From contig CAOLHI010000960.1 in assembly GCA_948474755.1 (NCBI GenBank), positions 372,001-436,000 of the forward strand: a stretch of DNA of 64,000 bases, read 5' to 3'. Below are positions 22,504 through 32,924 of the stretch, one piece after another. Source of the stretch: Ctenosaura bakeri (lineage: Eukaryota > Chordata > Lepidosauria > Squamata > Iguanidae). Below the pieces are notes generated by a model. That model saw nothing but the letters and a program-made list of their open reading frames with translations. It was not told the DNA's origin and ran no database searches. How positions within the stretch are numbered: position 1 is the first letter of the stretch; every line of letters starts with the position of its first letter. The translations under genes and the position numbers were made by a program.

Positions 22504-23225
22504 TCTGGACCTGCAAAATGTGTGTTCTCTTGTTGTTGAAGGAGGCAGCTGAAGAGAATTTTTTCACCTGAGACCCAAGATTCTCTGGGTCTCCAAAATG
22601 TAGTGATCCTGGAGAACTAATCCTGTCTCACTCCATGCTGTAAAGCTCACTGATTCACAGCATTCTCTCAATCCAAGTTTGCTACCCTGTAGTGAAGCTG
22701 TCTCCTTTCTCTCCTTTGTGACTGATTGTCAAGGCCTTGGCCAAAATCCTGCACTGAGGAGCTGGAATTACAGAGTTATGTGGCAGCTGAACAATGCTGC
22801 CTAGTTACTGAATTGCAACATTGCAGAACTAAACATGCATGCACTTCAATGTGCAATGGACATTCATGTGGGACTTCTCTTCCACAATATTGAACTGACT
22901 ACAACTGCTCTGCGTTGGACAAAAATGTCTAACTGCTTCCATAGGGGGACTCACAAACACATAAATCACCAACAGGAGTCCAGAGATTGTTCACACAGTT
23001 GGTAACAGTGAAAAATTTATTCCAGATTAAATACTGTACTCTTTATATACAAGAAGAAGCCACGGTAACAGAGAATCATTTAAAAGTTCTCCCTGGCTGC
23101 AAGAAAGTGTCCACCCAGAGTTGTTCATTGCCTCTAAAGTCTGAGTGACATCTGATATAAAAGATACCGTACTTGCAAATCTCCTTTCCTTCAGTCAGAA
23201 AGGGTATCTCTACACCATGTCAAAA
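22504..23225. other. no recognisable gene or repeat
   Basis: Nothing recognised. Confidence 0.4.
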
Positions 23226-23229
23226 AAAT

Positions 23230-23430
23230 GGTCTCCTTCATGAGATTTTTTTGTATTTGGGGACTTATTTTGGAAAAGAAAAAAATGTGCAACCCCCCCT
23301 TGATATTATTTTTTTTTTGCACAAAAATAATGTTTGTGCAAGAAGAACCATTTTTGTTCAAAACCGTGTGTTTTGCACAAAATATCAAAGTGATGTTTCT
23401 GCAAATGTTTTCTGCACAGACAATGACGCT
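23230..23430. repeat. hairpin-rich repeat with TTTTGCACAAAA motifs
   Basis: Alternating direct and inverted TTTTGCACAAAA/TTCTGCACA motifs give open frames on both strands. This resembles 8186-8436. Not recognised as a known family. Confidence 0.45.
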
Positions 23431-23805
23431 CGCTGGTTTGTCCCAAGCAGAGCAGATCTCTTCAGTTTTTTGAACATAGCACAGATTGAACGGCTCTGCT
23501 CTAGTTAGGACTAACAACAAGGTTTAGACCTAAATCCAAATTGCAATTTCATTAGAGCAAATGAATTTTTCAGAGACAAAGGCAAAATGAAAAGAAAATA
23601 AACAAGCACGGAAACTCATCATGTTACCCAGCAGAGAAAATAATTTTTTTCTTGCTTGTGAGAATGAAAACAAGAGAAGATTTAAATCCTTAGCTTTTAA
23701 AATTCTAAGAAAATATTAACCCCTTGTGGTCCCTTGCCATTGCTAATACATTAAGGGACTTTAATTTTTGTCCCTTCTGATCTTGCAGCCACCCTCCCCT
23801 GAATG

Positions 23806-23853
23806 CAGGGAGGGAGGGAGGGAGGGAAGACGGACAGACAGACAGACAGACAG
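23806..23853. repeat. (GGGA)n and (GACA)n microsatellites
   Basis: About six GGGA units are followed by about five GACA units. Confidence 0.9.
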
Positions 23854-23859
23854 GGTGGA

Positions 23860-24900
23860 TGGAGATGTTGGCATGGCGGGGTGGGTGGGGAGAGAGTGCA
23901 AATTCCAATGCTCTCAATTTATTGAAATTGCCTATGATGTGGAAACTTCCACTCGCTCTGCACACTCTAAGAAAATCATCAGAATTTGAATTTGCAGTTT
24001 TCCATTTTGGTCCTGGAGACAAGACAATATAGATTGTTTGCAAATATATATTGGAACAAGAGAAACGGTTGAGAAGTTGCTGCTTCTTACTGCTGGGAGA
24101 CCAGGACCAGAGTTCTTGGAATGCATCGAGGATCAACTTTTCTTTCTCCCATTTCTCCTTTCTAAACAGCATGAATGTATTTGTTGTATTTGTTATATTT
24201 GCCTCTTTAGAAGGCCTGATCATTCAAGTTGAGGGGAGAGGTTGGCAGGAAATAAACCACAACATGTCAGTGGGAGAATATGTGAAATAATTGCATTCTT
24301 GCCTCAAACCACTTTCCGCTCTGCTGGTTTATGGCAGAAAACAGTGACTGATATTAGACTAAACAATCTTTTGACTTGAGTGGCTTACGATGGTTGCAGA
24401 CAAGATGTGCATTTAATTTGTAATTGACGTACCCAGGTACGTAGTTGTCTTTTGCATTCTCTCTCTTTTTCTCTCTCCCTCAGTCCCAATTTCCCCCACC
24501 TTCTTTTCTTCCAAGCAGAGCAAAATAAGTAGTGGCAGAAATACCAGAAAACAGCTTTGCAATTGAACTGGAATATGCAATTTAAAAATAAGTGAAGATT
24601 ACTCCTTGGTAGTTTATGGCTTTAACTCCATAAAGACCTAATCTCCAGAGCAGGCTGAATAATGACAGTCATGCTTTGCGGGGATGGAGAAACTATACAT
24701 TTTATTGTGGCCTTGAGAGCGATTGTTATATCTAAGTGGTGTTTTGGTTTGACTTCTGCTAGCAATCTAGGGCTGATTCCTTCTATTCTTTATATATGTT
24801 GCAGCAAATGTACTGTCCAGTGGGACAGTGGACAGTTCAGGGCAGGTAGTTCAAAAATTCTGAATTTTCATGACAGGCACACTTCACCCTCATTCTCAAT
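23860..24900. other. repeat-free block, no exon recognised
   Basis: A kilobase without identifiable repeats, unusual for this window. The frames at 23705-24223 (minus) and 24038-24290 (plus) lack motifs. Candidate conserved non-coding DNA; conservation cannot be judged from one sequence. Confidence 0.35.
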
Positions 24901-24952
24901 TCAGGAGTGAATTTTTTTAAAAAAAATGGGAATTTTCTCCCAAAGCTTCATA

Positions 24953-25309
24953 GGACCTTTCTACCCTACACTATTATAGTGCTATTATCAGTCACAGAGG
25001 GACGTGGACGGGCGGGGGGATTTGCCCTGGGTGGCAATGTTTCTAGGGCATCTCAGCTGTAGCCACGCCCCCACACACCATAGCCACGCCCCTTGTGCCA
25101 TAGCCCCGCCCCTCCTGCCCTCCCGCCACACACTCCAAGCTCCGCCACTGGCTATTATTCCACTTTCCCGTGGAATTCTGGGATCTGTAGTCCAAGGAGT
25201 GCTCTGACTGAGAATGCTAAAGGCCCCTCCCTAAACTGCAAAGCCCAGGATTCCACAGGATATTGAAAGTGGAATAATAGCACTATAACAGCGTAGTGTG
25301 GAAATGGGC
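24953..25309. mobile_element. palindromic MITE, copy 7, split by a hAT
   Basis: The left arm (24953-24988) and the remainder (25151-25309) join into one MITE once the hAT at 24989-25150 is removed. Right terminus TAGTGTGGAAATGGGC. Confidence 0.75.
24989..25150. mobile_element. GC-rich hAT MITE (GC-hAT), copy A
   Basis: 162 bp, starting CAGTCACAGAGGG and ending CTCCGCCACTG. It is flanked by exact 8-bp GCTATTAT duplications (24981-24988 and 25151-25158), diagnostic of hAT-like insertion. The interior holds repeats of a TAGCCACGCCCC unit and a GGTGGCAATGTTT phrase found in all three copies. No coding content. Confidence 0.85.
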
Positions 25310-25388
25310 TATGTTTCTGTAACTTGGAACTTAATTGTCAACATGGTTGGGTCCTACATGCTGTTAATATAGCTAAGAGACTCCAAGG

Positions 25389-25436
25389 GTTGAAAGTGGA
25401 ATAATAGCATTGCAACGGTGTAGTGTGGAAACGGCC
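25389..25436. mobile_element. palindromic MITE, right-end fragment (copy 8)
   Basis: GTTGAAAGTGGAATAATAGC through GTGTAGTGTGGAAACGGCC. Only the last ~48 bp remain. Confidence 0.75.
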
Positions 25437-25592
25437 TTACACCAAAGAGCCCTGAGCCAGATACTTTTCATGGGAATTCAAACGCATTCAAAAATCCAGG
25501 CAGAGTTTAGGAAAGGTACTTTTTGGACAAGAAGTCCCAAAATTCTCACACTCATGACCATTCTTGTAAGGTTTTCGGAGAGCTGTTATCCA

Positions 25593-26313
25593 ACGTGGCT
25601 GGATAGCAGTACGTGTGAAAGGGATCTAGCAGTCTTCATAGACCACAAGCTGAACATGAGTCAGCAGTGTGATGCGGCAGCCAAGAAAGCCAATGCAATT
25701 CTTGGCTGCATCAATAGGAGTATGGTGTCTAGATCGAGGGAGGTACTGGTACCACTCTACTATGCTTTGGTTAGACCCCATCTTGAATACTGTGTCCAGT
25801 TCTGGGCACCCCAATTCAAGAAGGATATTGACAAGCTGGAGCAAGTCCAGAGGAGGGCGACCAAAATGGTGAGAGGCCTGGAAGCCATGCCCTATGAGGA
25901 TAGACTTAGAGAGCTGGGTATGTTTAGTCTGCAGAAGAGGAGGTTAAGAGGGGACATGATAGCCATGTTTAAATATTTGAAGGGATGCCACGTAGAGGAA
26001 GGAGGGGACTTGTTTTCTGCTGCTCCAGAGACCAGGACAAGGAGCAACGGATTCAAGCTGCAGGAAAGGAGATTCCACCTGAACCTCAGGAAGAACTTCC
26101 TGACAGTCAGGGCTATCCGGCAGTGGAATAGGCTGCCTCGGAGTGTAGTGGAGTCTCCTTGCTTGGAGGTTTTTAAGCAGAAGCTTGATGGCCATCTGTC
26201 GGGATTGATTTGAGGGTGTTCCTGCATGGCAGGGGGTTGGACTGGATGGCCTGTGTGGTCTCTTCCAATTCTGAATTTCTATGATTCTATGATTCTATGA
26301 TTCTATGATTCTA
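25593..26313 (+). mobile_element. CR1 LINE, 5'-truncated, young copy
   Basis: It begins abruptly inside ORF2 ([10 protein letters not shown]), stays open to the natural stop at 26211-26213 (about 205 CR1 codons), then has the 3' UTR and four perfect ATTCTATG tail units. By eye there are fewer than 20 differences from the 15.5-kb copy over ~700 bp. The open frame extends left into non-CR1 DNA (from 25410), which is fortuitous. It lacks the endonuclease and polymerase core, so it cannot move by itself. Confidence 0.9.
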
Positions 26314-27104
26314 AGTCTCCAAAGCTCTGGACCTGGCTGTCCTGAGAGAACTGTAGTTGGCTGTGCCACCAAGAGCTGATAGGCAGTGTTATAAAGTCAA
26401 GCCTGCACGTCCAAAAGCAAAATATCCCTGAATATCAGTAAATGGGGGACTGACAGGTGAGTGGGAGCAATTGTTCTCCTTGTCTTCTTGACCATCCATG
26501 TTTACACAGTCACACGTGTGCGTGTGTATGTCTCCATCCCATGCCTCCCAGTGCTCTCAGTTTTTACAGCCTAAAAATAAATATACTGCTTAGCTCACAG
26601 TGGGCTCAGGCAATCTTGCTGAATCTGTTCTCATTGATTGAGGTGGGGAGGGGAGGCTTTGATTCTCTGAGCCATGGAGCTGTTACTCATGAAACTATGA
26701 CAACTCGGCATTAGCTGTGAATCAATGAGCTTTTTAAAGGAAGTCAACGCAACAGAAGAGAAAATGCTCTTGCCAAAGCCCGATAAGCCCATTGCTGGAG
26801 TGAGTTGTACCTTTATCTTTAATGCCATGCGATCTTTTTTTCCAGTTTGATACTTCCATTTACAGCATTGATTGTGATTATATGCCATCTCTGCTACAAT
26901 TTCACCCTTTCTGGAAGCACTTACACAGAAGGATGATATTGAAAGGCATCTCTCCACTTCCTCACACAGTACAGAAGAATCACAAATAAGATCCAACCGG
27001 AGGAAGGAGACAATATAGCGGGGAGTGATGCTCAGGAAATGCGGAAACCAGGATGCATAGGGGAGATTTTAAAAGGAAAGGTTTGTTCACTCAGTTCTGC
27101 CAAG
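26314..27104. other. no recognisable gene or repeat
   Basis: Nothing recognised. Confidence 0.4.
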
Positions 27105-27240
27105 GGGATGATAATTCCCTTCTGGGTTTTAGTCAGAACATTCAAGGCAAGCCACTCTGAACTCTAGGTTCTAAATAAGTTCAGTACTCTTCAAAACTCC
27201 TTTAAAGTCCAGGCTAAAACTCAGAGTAACATTCCATTCA
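27105..27240. mobile_element. palindromic hAT-like element (family C), degraded
   Basis: Left arm CTTCTGGGTTTTAGTCAGAA and right arm ACTCCTTTAAAGTCCAGGCT followed by AAAACTCAGAGT. Same arms as 52928. Confidence 0.5.
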
Positions 27241-27352
27241 CATTGGAAGAAGGATGTGGAGAGCACCAAACCTCACCAACCAGAAGTTCTTGAACTGCTA
27301 GTCCATGGAGCACTGGTGGTCCACAAACTCAGGTCCAAGGAAAATCAATTAT

Positions 27353-27690
27353 AGTCCTCCCTCCCCATTTGCTAGGGTTAGGGACACAGGACCCTTGTGA
27401 AAGTGGAAAAACTGTGAATAACTCTAGGCCCTGCCAAACCACAAAATTTTTAACTCACAAAAATGTATGATCACCATATTCAACCCACCATGGATTCCTT
27501 TGAGGCTTCGGGGTTCCTTCCCAAGGTGGAAGTGGGGGGCTGGTGGGGTTGACAGCTACCTCCACTGCTATCCCACACCATTTTTAATAGGGACTTACAA
27601 GCCTCGTTCAGAGTTTCTCAGTCTCACGAGGCTTGCAGTCCCTATTAAAAATGGTATGGGGGGCAGCAGAGGTGGCAGTAAATAATCTGT
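27353..27690. mobile_element. possible non-autonomous DNA element with a central long hairpin
   Basis: The left part (GGACCCTTGTGAAAGTGGAA, then TGAATAACTC) resembles the Tigger-like D elements. The centre is an inverted repeat: 27555-27606 pairs with 27628-27676, arms ~50 bp, including CCATTTTTAATAGGGACT. Outer termini are not clean, so the family is uncertain. Confidence 0.4.
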
Positions 27691-27694
27691 GAAT

Positions 27695-27892
27695 AATCTA
27701 ATTGACTAGACTGATCAGTGCTGTCTGACAGTGGTGACTCTCCATGGTTTCAGGAAGCATTCTTTCCCAGGGATATCTGGATACCTCATGTGTTCTCTAG
27801 TGGTCTCCCTCCCAAGTAGTAACCAGGTCTGACCCTGCTTAGCTTTTGAAATCAGATGAGATTGGATATGTTCAGGCTTCATGGTGGTACCT
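27695..27892 (-). mobile_element. 5S-rRNA-headed SINE
   Basis: On the minus strand, 27892-27801 aligns with vertebrate 5S rRNA from near its 5' end (ACCACCATGAAGC, AAGCTAAGCAGGGTC, GGTTACTACTTGG, GGGAGACC). The internal promoter region is therefore present but mutated. A non-5S body follows (AAGAATGCTTCCTGAAACC, ACTGTCAGACAGCACTGATC). Not a functional 5S gene: the last part of 5S is replaced by SINE body and there is no T-run terminator in place. Confidence 0.65.
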
Positions 27893-27895
27893 GAA

Positions 27896-28097
27896 GGGAG
27901 CCCTGGTGGTGCAGTGGTTAAATGCCAGTACTGCAAGCCACAAGGTTGTGAGTTCGATCCTGCTGGGCTCCAAGGTTGACTCAGCCTTCCATCCTTCCGC
28001 AGGTCGGTAAAATGAGTACCCAGCTTGTTGGGGGCTTGTATAGAAATACATGCTATTTGGAGAGGCGGGATATAAATAAATAATAATAATAAAAAAA
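27896..28097 (+). mobile_element. tRNA-derived SINE (squamate type)
   Basis: The head GAGCCCTGGTGGTGCAGTGG (A box) with a GAGTTCGATCC B box is followed by CCTTCCATCCTTCCG, GGTCGGTAAAATGAGTACCC and a TATAAATAAATAATAATAAT tail. A full head makes it a near-complete copy. It lies directly beside the 5S-headed SINE. A second copy is at 52190-52392 on the other strand. Confidence 0.8.
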
Positions 28098-28191
28098 TAC
28101 CTGTTAAGAGGTTTAGATTACTGTAGTGCACTCTGTGTGGGGCTGCCTCTGGAAACTGTTCAGCAGGTTCAAAATGCTGCAGGCAGAGTGT

Positions 28192-28515
28192 TCACCTGTA
28201 TGGAAATATGCAACTACTTACTGGGAGACTGGTCAACCTCTGCTTAGAGATTTTCAGCCAAAAAGAATCTACCAATTGCCGAAGCACCTGATTGCACTGT
28301 TGAAAAGTTCTTAAAATAATGTTCTTCCAAATGTATTGATGGAGTCTCTTTTCTTGTGATTTGAATTCACTGGTTCTTGTTCTAGTCTCTGGAGCCACCC
28401 AAAAGAAGCTTGCTCCGTCTTCTACGTGACGTCTCTTCAGATATTTAAAGATACCTCTCAATCTTCTCTTCTCCAAGCTAAACATAGCCAGTTCCCCAAG
28501 CCATTCCTCTCCTGT
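28192..28515 (-). mobile_element. older CR1 LINE fragment
   Basis: The minus-strand translation FSLEKRRLRGIFKYLKRRHVEDG followed by APETRTRTSEFKSQEKRL is the CR1 C-terminal region, with many differences from the young copies. Confidence 0.7.
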
Positions 28516-28865
28516 TCAGAGATTAGCAGAAGTCTCCTCCTCTTTTCTGTTTTTACTGCCATGTTGAAAGTGAGATTAATAGGTGAGGCGGTGATGAATG
28601 TGGAATGCAAAACAGAAAACGCTTCCTTCCAAGCTTCTATTGATTCTCTGGCAAACGTCTTCTGACACCGAAATCCGAAGCTGACATTTAGAATAAAGAG
28701 ATGCTTTTAATATAGTGGTAGAAGTTGCACATTTGAGTCAAGAAGTTCACACAAATTCCCACTTGTGGTGCTGGTTCAGGAAAGCCTTGCCCAGGGCCTG
28801 TGATTCGGGGGGCAGCTATCCTTCCAAGCACATGTGTAGGTAACCTGATGGTCTCCAAGTATTTT
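28516..28865. other. no recognisable gene or repeat
   Basis: Nothing recognised. Confidence 0.35.
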
Positions 28866-29283
28866 GAATAATAAAATCATAGACCTGGGCCATTTCCACA
28901 CTATATTCTTATAGCGCAATTATTCCACTTTCAACATCCTATGGAATCCTGGGGTTTGCAGTTTCGAGAGGGGCTGACTAGTCCCACCCAAAACTGCAAA
29001 CCCCAGGATTCCATAGGATGTTGAATGTGGAATAATCGCGCTATAAGAGTGTAGTGCGGAAATGGCCCTGGAAGAGACCACAAAGGGCATCTAGTCCAAC
29101 CGGAGCAAGAATACAAAATGAGAGCATTACTGAGAAATGGTCGTCCAACCTCTCTTTGAAGACCTCCTGTGAAGGAGAGTTCATCATTCCAGTCCTGAAC
29201 AGGTCTTAAAATTAAAAAAAGTTCTTCCTGATGTTTAGGTGGCATCTTTTTTATAGTCCATTGGTTTATGTGCTAGACACTGG
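28866..29283 (-). mobile_element. older CR1 3' end, split by a MITE
   Basis: The CR1 3' end (AAAATCATAGACCTG, then GAAGAGACCACAAAGG) runs from 28866 to 28887 and resumes after the MITE at 29068, continuing to ~29283 with the AGTTCTTCCTGATG phrase. Confidence 0.75.
28888..29067. mobile_element. palindromic MITE, copy 9
   Basis: 180 bp, complete arms. Flanked by exact CTG duplications (28885-28887 and 29068-29070) within CR1 sequence that reads continuously once the element is removed. Confidence 0.9.
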
Positions 29284-29378
29284 AGGTCACAACTCTGTAT
29301 CACTGCTCCTTCAAGCCACATGCAGCATGATTAGGAAATCTGTTGTCCAAAATGGCTGCTGAGCACCCGGGTTGTCAG

Positions 29379-30089
29379 GGCCATTTCTGCACGAGGTTGA
29401 TACATCATAGCTGTATCTAATTCTTACCATCCGGTCTGCACATCGTACCATTTTAGCATGGTACTTTTGCTTGTAGTTCTGCACATTTTCAGCTCCTAGA
29501 ACAGTTCACTGCGATGCAAAACTGCTTCATGGGAAAACCGGAAAAACGCTGATGTAAATCTCTCAAACCAGTTCAGCATCATTTTTTGCCTACATGCAGA
29601 AGTGTAGCATTGATTCACATTGCACAAGTGGCTGGCTATGGGTGTTCCCAGGCTGTCCCTTCCGTCATGTCCCTCCCTGTCTCTCTCTGCCCATCAAAGA
29701 ACAGGCTGCCGTCATTTTTGTCTTCATGCATTAAACAGACAGCGGGAAGATCTGGTAACAGACCATTAAGATGTGTTTTTTTCCACGTATCAATGAACAT
29801 ACATGCCTACACACAAACGTAGCAACACAGAAATGTGTTAAAAATGTGTTTTTTAAAAAACAGACTAATCAGAGATGGTGGGGCGGGGTGGGGTGGGGGA
29901 ATGTGAGTGGCCAGGGACTTGCTGTTGCAGATGCAGCAACCACTGTTCTCCACAGTAATACAATGTAAATGGGGGGGGGTGCAGACTGCACAGTTTCTGA
30001 ATTTCTGAATTGAGTTTCCAAATCAGAGTATAAAAACACTGCTCTTGACATGCAGTGAACCGCTCCTCCCCTCTTGTGCAGAAATGGCC
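29379..30089. mobile_element. long GGCC-ended element, copy 3 (~711 bp)
   Basis: Starts GGCCATTTCTGCACGAGG and ends TTGTGCAGAAATGGCC. The interior has no recognised coding motif, although the minus-strand frame 29869-30552 overlaps its right part. 3-bp duplication not evident (CAG/TAT). It may contain nested sequence. Confidence 0.5.
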
Positions 30090-30830
30090 TATCAGGGACA
30101 TAGCTCAGGAATCCTTGGTCCCAGGGGAAGAAAAGGCCTCCCATTGCCACTGCTGTTGCCACAGCAGAAGACCCAAGTGTTAATCTCCCCCCTCCATGAA
30201 ACAACACATTAAACACACAACTGTTCCTCCCCTGCCATGCAAAAGAGGAGGGGAAGAAGATGGTGTTGGTGTGCCAACGGTGGATGTCCTCCTTTATCAG
30301 CCAATAAGAGCCACTAGGACTATTGCCATCACATTCTTTGTTCTTCCCTATCGGGGTTACCCTCCATATGTAGGGGATGATGGTATAGTGAGTGACTTTT
30401 AGTAGTATTAATATTAGTTCTTTCTCTAATGGGCATCTAGCAAGTATGTGCCAGGTGCACATTCCATTTCCTCTCATTCTCAAAACATTCTCTAGAGAAG
30501 GAGATAGCAGCTGTGTCATGGTATGTGGAAAACCACATACCATGCTGCACACAAAATTTCCATATGATAGAAACAGGCCTGAATCCTGTTGGTACTCTTA
30601 CCAAGAGTAGATCCACTAAAACAGCTGGATTTACTTAATTGCTGATCTACCATTCAACAATTGATTCAAGGAGTTTCGTTCAGTTGGGACTATCTAACAG
30701 GATTCAGGTCACAGTCTTGCAACTCAAACTGAACCAAAGATGAGGAAAAATAGAGGTGGGACTCAGATAAACAAGATTTTTACATTCTTGCCAGAAACCC
30801 CAGATCCTTTGTAACACTGTCTTATACCGA
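30090..30830. other. no gene; one perfect 12-bp-stem hairpin
   Basis: 30517-30528 and 30533-30544 are perfect complements (CATGGTATGTGG/CCACATACCATG) around AAAA. 30600-30715 contains a short phrase (CCATTCAACAA...TTGGGACTA) also seen near 40365-40410. Otherwise nothing recognised. Confidence 0.4.
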
Positions 30831-31030
30831 GGCATTTCTGCACTACACTCTTATAGTACTATTATTCGACTTCTAACTTCCTGTGGAATCCTGGTGTTTG
30901 CAGTTTAGGAGGGGCCTTTAGAATTCTCAGCCAGAGAGCTCTTCGGCCTCAGGAAACTACAAACCCCAGAATTCCACAGGACATTGAAAGTGGGATAATA
31001 GTACTAGAACAGTGTAGGGCAGAAATGACC
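30831..31030. mobile_element. palindromic MITE, copy 10
   Basis: 200 bp. Arms recognisable but more diverged; the centre (AGAATTCTCAGCC...CTTCGGCCTCAGG) belongs to a longer-centre subtype also seen at 25159 and 52437. The left terminus has lost one C. Confidence 0.78.
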
Positions 31031-31647
31031 TGAATCAAACCACCTAGGCGAACTCATCTGCTAAGGGAAGTAGCTCTCCTTGACCTCAGGAAGAGTTCTT
31101 TTTCAAGTAGAACTGGTGAGAAACTAATTTGATCAAAATCTATCAATTCATTTTTTCACATATTTGCAGCTTTTTGGAAGTTCTTATCAAACAATGGTTT
31201 GAAAGAAATTTTCAGTAATCCGTAGTGGAAGGAGAAGCAACCATGACCCCATCAGTTCTGCTGAAACGCAAGCCCACTCTAACTCATCAGACTGTTTCTC
31301 TTCAAGCATCTTGGATGCAACTTGAAGAACTGTTGCCTGGGTCTACTTGTATTCTTCTTTCTTGCTTATCTATTTTTCTTTTCATCTTGAGTCTTTTACA
31401 TAACAGCACGCCAACTGTCAGCTAATGTCTTGTTTTTAACGGCCTGATGATCTGGGAATCTTTTCTGCTGAAGAACAGGGTGAAGAAGCTTGAAACAAAT
31501 GAATAGACAAATATGCACGTCTGTCTCAGAGCCTGGAAAAGTAACCATTTTGAAGTACAGCTTACAGAATTCATCAGCTGCCAGGGACCAAAAGTGTCAC
31601 TTTTCCAAGCTCTGTTTTCTCCCCAATTTTTGACTATGGGAAACTAA
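31031..31647. other. no recognisable gene or repeat
   Basis: Nothing recognised; the frame at 31225-31425 has no motif. Confidence 0.4.
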
Positions 31648-31813
31648 GGTCATTTCCATACTAGAGTGTTATAGCGCTATTATTCCACTTTCAACATCCT
31701 ATGGAATTCTGGGGTTTGCAGTTTAGGGAGGGGCTTAAACTGCAAATCCCAGGATTCCATAGGATGTTGAAAGTGGAATAATAGCACTATAACACTCTAG
31801 TGTGGAAATGGCC
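31648..31813. mobile_element. palindromic MITE, copy 11
   Basis: 166 bp with a short centre and nearly perfect arms. Flanks TAA and CAA, one mismatch. Confidence 0.85.
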
Positions 31814-32924
31814 CAAGTCTGAGAGAGAATTACTTGGACATAAGAGACATGAACCAAGATCCCCATCCTGTTACAGATACGTCTCTGCTTGTTGTTATCA
31901 TTGCTCATTTATATTTGTTTCTCTACTGGATCTCAAACAGCCTAAATTTTAGAGGAATTGGGTCATATGAGGACAATATTCTCCAAGCAGAATAACTAAA
32001 ATGCTTCCATCTTTCCAGAAATAGAGAGAAGCCAGAGATGCACACTTGTCTTCTAGTTGTCAGTGCTGATGTTATTACACGTAAAAGGATACTGAATGCA
32101 ACCATGTTTTACAATCTGAGCGAGCAAGGCAGAACTCTGTTATCTCAGTCTATCAAGTTGTTATGTTGGATTAAATATACTGCTATCACAAGCTATTGCC
32201 TACTAGTTTCCTACAAGAAATTTAAAGGGCTATATATCATTTCTTCCCCTCACTTGTCATGCTGATAACATTGCATTTCTTTCAGTTCTTGTGTCAGACG
32301 TGACTCACTCCTGTGCAAACAAATTTAGGCTGTTTTACACATTACAAGGAGGTAAAGCAGGGTTTGCAACTGAGCCTGTACCAGTGGCAACTAAAGGTTT
32401 CCATGCAACTGTGGCGGTGAACTCTACCCACACTTAAAGGAATTATCCGAGGTGATGAACTTGTTAGATGGATAGGTTTCAGCACTTTGGGTAGCTCCAC
32501 TGAATCACAGAGTTGAAATGGCCATGGAATCCAACACCAAGCTCAATTCAGTAAAACCAGCTAGAGCATCCCAAGAAGATAGCAGTCTAGTGCAACCATT
32601 GATAGCAACACTTTGAATACAGGGGTGTTTTTTTCTACTTTGAAAAATAGTTTATTTCAACTGCAATCAATCCAAAGGATATCATACTGCAATGCTGTGA
32701 AAGCTGTGAACCTAAGGCAATAAAGATTCTTCACCAGTCTCTTGTTCTAGCCACAAGTTTCATCTGCACACACACCTCCCCATGTTCTCTCTCAAAAGGG
32801 AAGAATGGTAGGCAATCTTAATTTCAATTCTTGGGCACCAGTCAATAGAGGAAAAACTGGCATCTGAAGTAAGAATGTTGTAGATAATAAAGTTTCTCGG
32901 AATAGAATTTTCCAATCAATTTTG
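31814..32924. other. no gene; traces of older repeats
   Basis: 32470-32510 has a family C-like phrase (TTTCAGCACTTTGGGTAGCT). 32505-32560 resembles a decayed CR1 3' end. Too decayed to delimit. Confidence 0.35.

Noticed and set aside
25410..25592. N-terminal extension of the CR1 protein
   Set aside because: This part of the open frame lies outside the CR1 homology; it is a chance read-in from flanking DNA.
27801..27892. 5S rRNA gene
   Set aside because: Diverged, lacks the correct 3' part and terminator, and is fused to a SINE body.
29869..30552. 227-codon minus-strand frame
   Set aside because: It crosses the boundary of a GGCC-ended transposable element and contains no domain I recognise.
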